NCBI GenBank assembly: GCA_012511995.1
Contig: JAAZFA010000274.1
Location: 1-6,308 of the forward strand
DNA: 6,308 nt
Source: Thermoproteota archaeon
GTDB taxonomy: Archaea > Thermoproteota > Bathyarchaeia > Bathyarchaeales > Bathycorpusculaceae
Direction of reading: 5' to 3'
Under the pieces are notes generated by a model. It was not told the DNA's origin. It ran no database searches and saw nothing but the letters and a program-made list of their open reading frames with translations. Both the position numbers and the translations under genes were made by a program. Positions 4,761 through 6,308 of this stretch are shown here, one piece after another. Position 1 is the stretch's first letter. The number at the start of each line of letters is the position of its first letter.

Positions 4761-6164
4761 TTAAGATCCTTGATGTGTTTTTTTCCGATAAACTATGGCT
4801 ATAGCGACACTTGCAATGGCTACCAGCAGTCCAGCAGAAGCAAAAATATGTATTGGATAGACCACCTGCGGGTTAAGATCGGCTAATTCAGGTATTGAGT
4901 TTACCCACGGTGGCAGTTCAAAGCTAATAGACCTAATATCAAAAGCAGCCATGAGTGGATGGTAATCAGTCATAACTATATTGGATATGTCGGAAACAGC
5001 GGCGAACTCATAGTTTCTTGAGTCATTAGCCATAACAATATACGGAGAATCGCCTATTCCGTCACCATTCGCATCATGTCCGCTATAATCGCTCCAGTAA
5101 TTCCCCTCTACGCCATTGTCAAGAAAGACCGGGCCTTTGACAGCGGACCAGACTTCAAAAATTCTATCTCCGATTGGTCGTGCTTCAATAGGTTGAAAAT
5201 AAAAATTGTTATGATATAGGGTGATATTTGAAGCATCATCGACAGTAGTCCCAAGCTCAACACCATATGAGACATTGTTAGCAACCACAATATGATTAAT
5301 TCCGATAACATCCAAAACACCTATTGTGTTTCCAATAGCAGAGTTATTAGAATCCAACAGAACAATAGTACCATCTGTGAAGTTATTTCTTGCAATTATA
5401 TTGCCAGAGCCGCCTAAATTAAACGAGAAAAGCAGGTCAATCGGATCAACATGATTTTCGTAAATTATATTTGATGACCCAAATAGATCTATTGTGGGAC
5501 TTGACCGCTCTCCGCTGAAACGGTTACCTAAGATGGCATTATTTGAACCTCGGCAGAATATGGCACCATTATCTAAACCAGAGAAGTCGTTGTTAAGAAT
5601 AACATTGTAAGAACCATTACAATTTAAACCCAAGTGACCCTGACCCGCTAGTGTATTATAGGCAATAGTGTTGTGGTTACCCTGCAGGGTTATCCCTTCG
5701 CTTTTTGGGTTAAAGATGTTGTTGATAATCGAAACACGGTCTGCTGAAGCGTTAATCGGCATAAATCTTTGGTTGCCTGTTATCGTTAGGTTAGTGATTA
5801 TCACGTCGTTTGATCTAACTTCAATGGCAACTACAGGTGGAAGTGTCCAAGGGAAATCTGTAGGTACACTTTCATTATTTGAATCAATATTTTCTATTGA
5901 AGTCAAAGAATTGCTCTCCCCAATAAGGGTAAGTTGTTTGTTAATAACCAATGTGTGTTCTTTGTAGTTACCAGACTTCAGAAATATAATGTCTCCATCC
6001 ATTGCATGATCTATAGCTGAAGCGACTGTCGAATAGTTATCGGGAACGATAATCATAGGGCGTGCTTCTGTCGTCGATATGGTGCAGGCAATCGGGAACA
6101 ATATAAGAGTAATTAAGAGAACAGCTAGTCTGTCCAAGTCTTTCCCTGAATCACTCTCGAGCAC
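4761..6164 (-). CDS. Surface-anchored NosD-like right-handed beta-helix protein
   Basis: A 467-residue exported protein of the parallel beta-helix (NosD/CASH-like) type; such proteins bind or process carbohydrates, but no catalytic residues could be assigned. Residues about 10-34 form a signal peptide ending T-T-E-A. Next comes I-I-V-P-D-N-Y-S-T-V, L-K-S-G-N-Y and L-T-L-I-G-E, the typical first rungs. From about 120 to 325 there are repeated turns such as N-x-[IV]-x-x-N (N-T-I-A-Y-N, N-V-I-L-N-N, N-A-I-L-G-N, N-I-I-A-R-N). Residues 354-360 are GNYWSDY, followed by D-A-N-G-D-G-I-G-D at 364-372, a probable calcium-binding loop, then Y-H-P-L-M. A membrane helix (about 437-459) and a Y-R-K-K tail anchor it, so the helix domain faces outward. 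Several N-x-S/T sequons fit glycosylation. The frame opens with GTG at 6162-6164, the earliest possible start after an in-frame TGA; TTG at 6135-6137 is an alternative giving 458 residues. It is convergent with the pilin gene and related to the broken gene at 1630-2541. Confidence 0.88.
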   Translation of the reverse strand: MLESDSGKDLDRLAVLLITLILFPIACTISTTEARPMIIVPDNYSTVASAIDHAMDGDIIFLKSGNYKEHTLVINKQLTLIGESNSLTSIENIDSNNESVPTDFPWTLPPVVAIEVRSNDVIITNLTITGNQRFMPINASADRVSIINNIFNPKSEGITLQGNHNTIAYNTLAGQGHLGLNCNGSYNVILNNDFSGLDNGAIFCRGSNNAILGNRFSGERSSPTIDLFGSSNIIYENHVDPIDLLFSFNLGGSGNIIARNNFTDGTIVLLDSNNSAIGNTIGVLDVIGINHIVVANNVSYGVELGTTVDDASNITLYHNNFYFQPIEARPIGDRIFEVWSAVKGPVFLDNGVEGNYWSDYSGHDANGDGIGDSPYIVMANDSRNYEFAAVSDISNIVMTDYHPLMAAFDIRSISFELPPWVNSIPELADLNPQVVYPIHIFASAGLLVAIASVAIAIVYRKKTHQGS

Positions 6165-6168
6165 TCGT

Positions 6169-6178
6169 CATATAAAGT
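6169..6178 (-). promoter_or_regulatory. TATA-like box very close to the annotated beta-helix start
   Basis: ACTTTATATG on the minus strand is a good archaeal TATA match but lies only 5-14 bases before the GTG at 6164. If used, the transcript would begin near 6146, after that GTG, and translation would begin at the TTG at 6137-6135, directly before D-R-L-A-V-L-L-I-T-L of the signal peptide. Confidence 0.4.
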
Positions 6179-6193
6179 TTCCTTAATTTTACT

Positions 6194-6205
6194 CTTAATA
6201 TTTTT
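6194..6205 (-). promoter_or_regulatory. Alternative TATA-like box for the GTG start of the beta-helix gene
   Basis: AAAAATATTAAG on the minus strand would place the transcript start near 6170, giving a very short leader before the GTG at 6164. It competes with the box at 6169-6178; the sequence does not decide between them. Confidence 0.3.
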
Positions 6206-6308
6206 GCAGACCTTAATTGGTAGTTAGTGCAAAATCTTCTTCTCAACAAACCTTAAAAAGAAAACGCCTCATACACATAAATGCTTGTAATTCAAACAAG
6301 CTAAAAAA

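Noticed and set aside
5668..5967. 99-codon plus-strand frame
   Set aside because: Antisense to well-preserved beta-helix rungs of the 4761-6164 gene.
6283..6301. Inverted repeat GCTTGT-N7-ACAAGC followed by TAAAAAA
   Set aside because: Only six pairs, at the window edge, and followed by A and not T on the plus strand; likely chance in AT-rich promoter DNA.

Overview
The window looks archaeal. Four things point that way: a type IV pilin-like protein with the archaeal class III signal peptide (K-R-G followed by I-S-P-L-I-A-T-I), T/A-rich TATA-like boxes about 25-40 bases before several starts, T-tract style transcript ends, and surface proteins of the NosD-like right-handed beta-helix type with a C-terminal membrane anchor. 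That combination is common in uncultivated lineages such as Bathyarchaeia, but the lineage is an inference. The DNA is AT-rich overall, and the pilin gene stands out by its C-ending codons.

Layout from left to right. 181-1062 (-): a surface protein with an N-terminal membrane anchor and two tandem copies of one Ig-like domain. 1063-1420: AT-rich DNA without a convincing gene. 1421-1567 (+): a 48-codon reading frame that may be the remnant of a LAGLIDADG-like gene. 1630-2541 (+): a broken beta-helix surface protein gene with a signal peptide, two mutually compensating frameshifts and a missing C-terminal end. 2734-3870 (-): an unfamiliar zinc-ribbon protein whose 294-codon frame is stopped by TGA at 2986-2988 and continues in the same frame for 83 further coding-like codons to a TAG. 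3871-4123: a divergent regulatory region with a Shine-Dalgarno site, two TATA-like boxes, a 16-base inverted repeat at the expected start of the zinc-ribbon transcript, and a second inverted repeat. 4124-4585 (+): a type IV pilin-like protein. 4761-6164 (-): an intact beta-helix surface protein, a relative of the broken one, with signal peptide, GNYWSDY/DxNGDG module and C-terminal membrane anchor. 6165-6308: promoter DNA of that gene.

Function. Four of the six coding loci encode exported or surface-anchored proteins (Ig-like, two beta-helix proteins, pilin), so this is a cell-surface accessory region and not a metabolic operon. Each gene appears to have its own promoter. Three loci (the 1421 fragment, the beta-helix pseudogene and the interrupted zinc-ribbon gene) look damaged, which suggests either a decaying accessory region or local assembly errors. 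The sequence alone cannot separate these. No tRNA, rRNA, CRISPR array, insertion sequence or complete mobile element was seen. The most interesting points are the zinc-ribbon gene with its in-frame TGA and the operator-like palindrome at its promoter.
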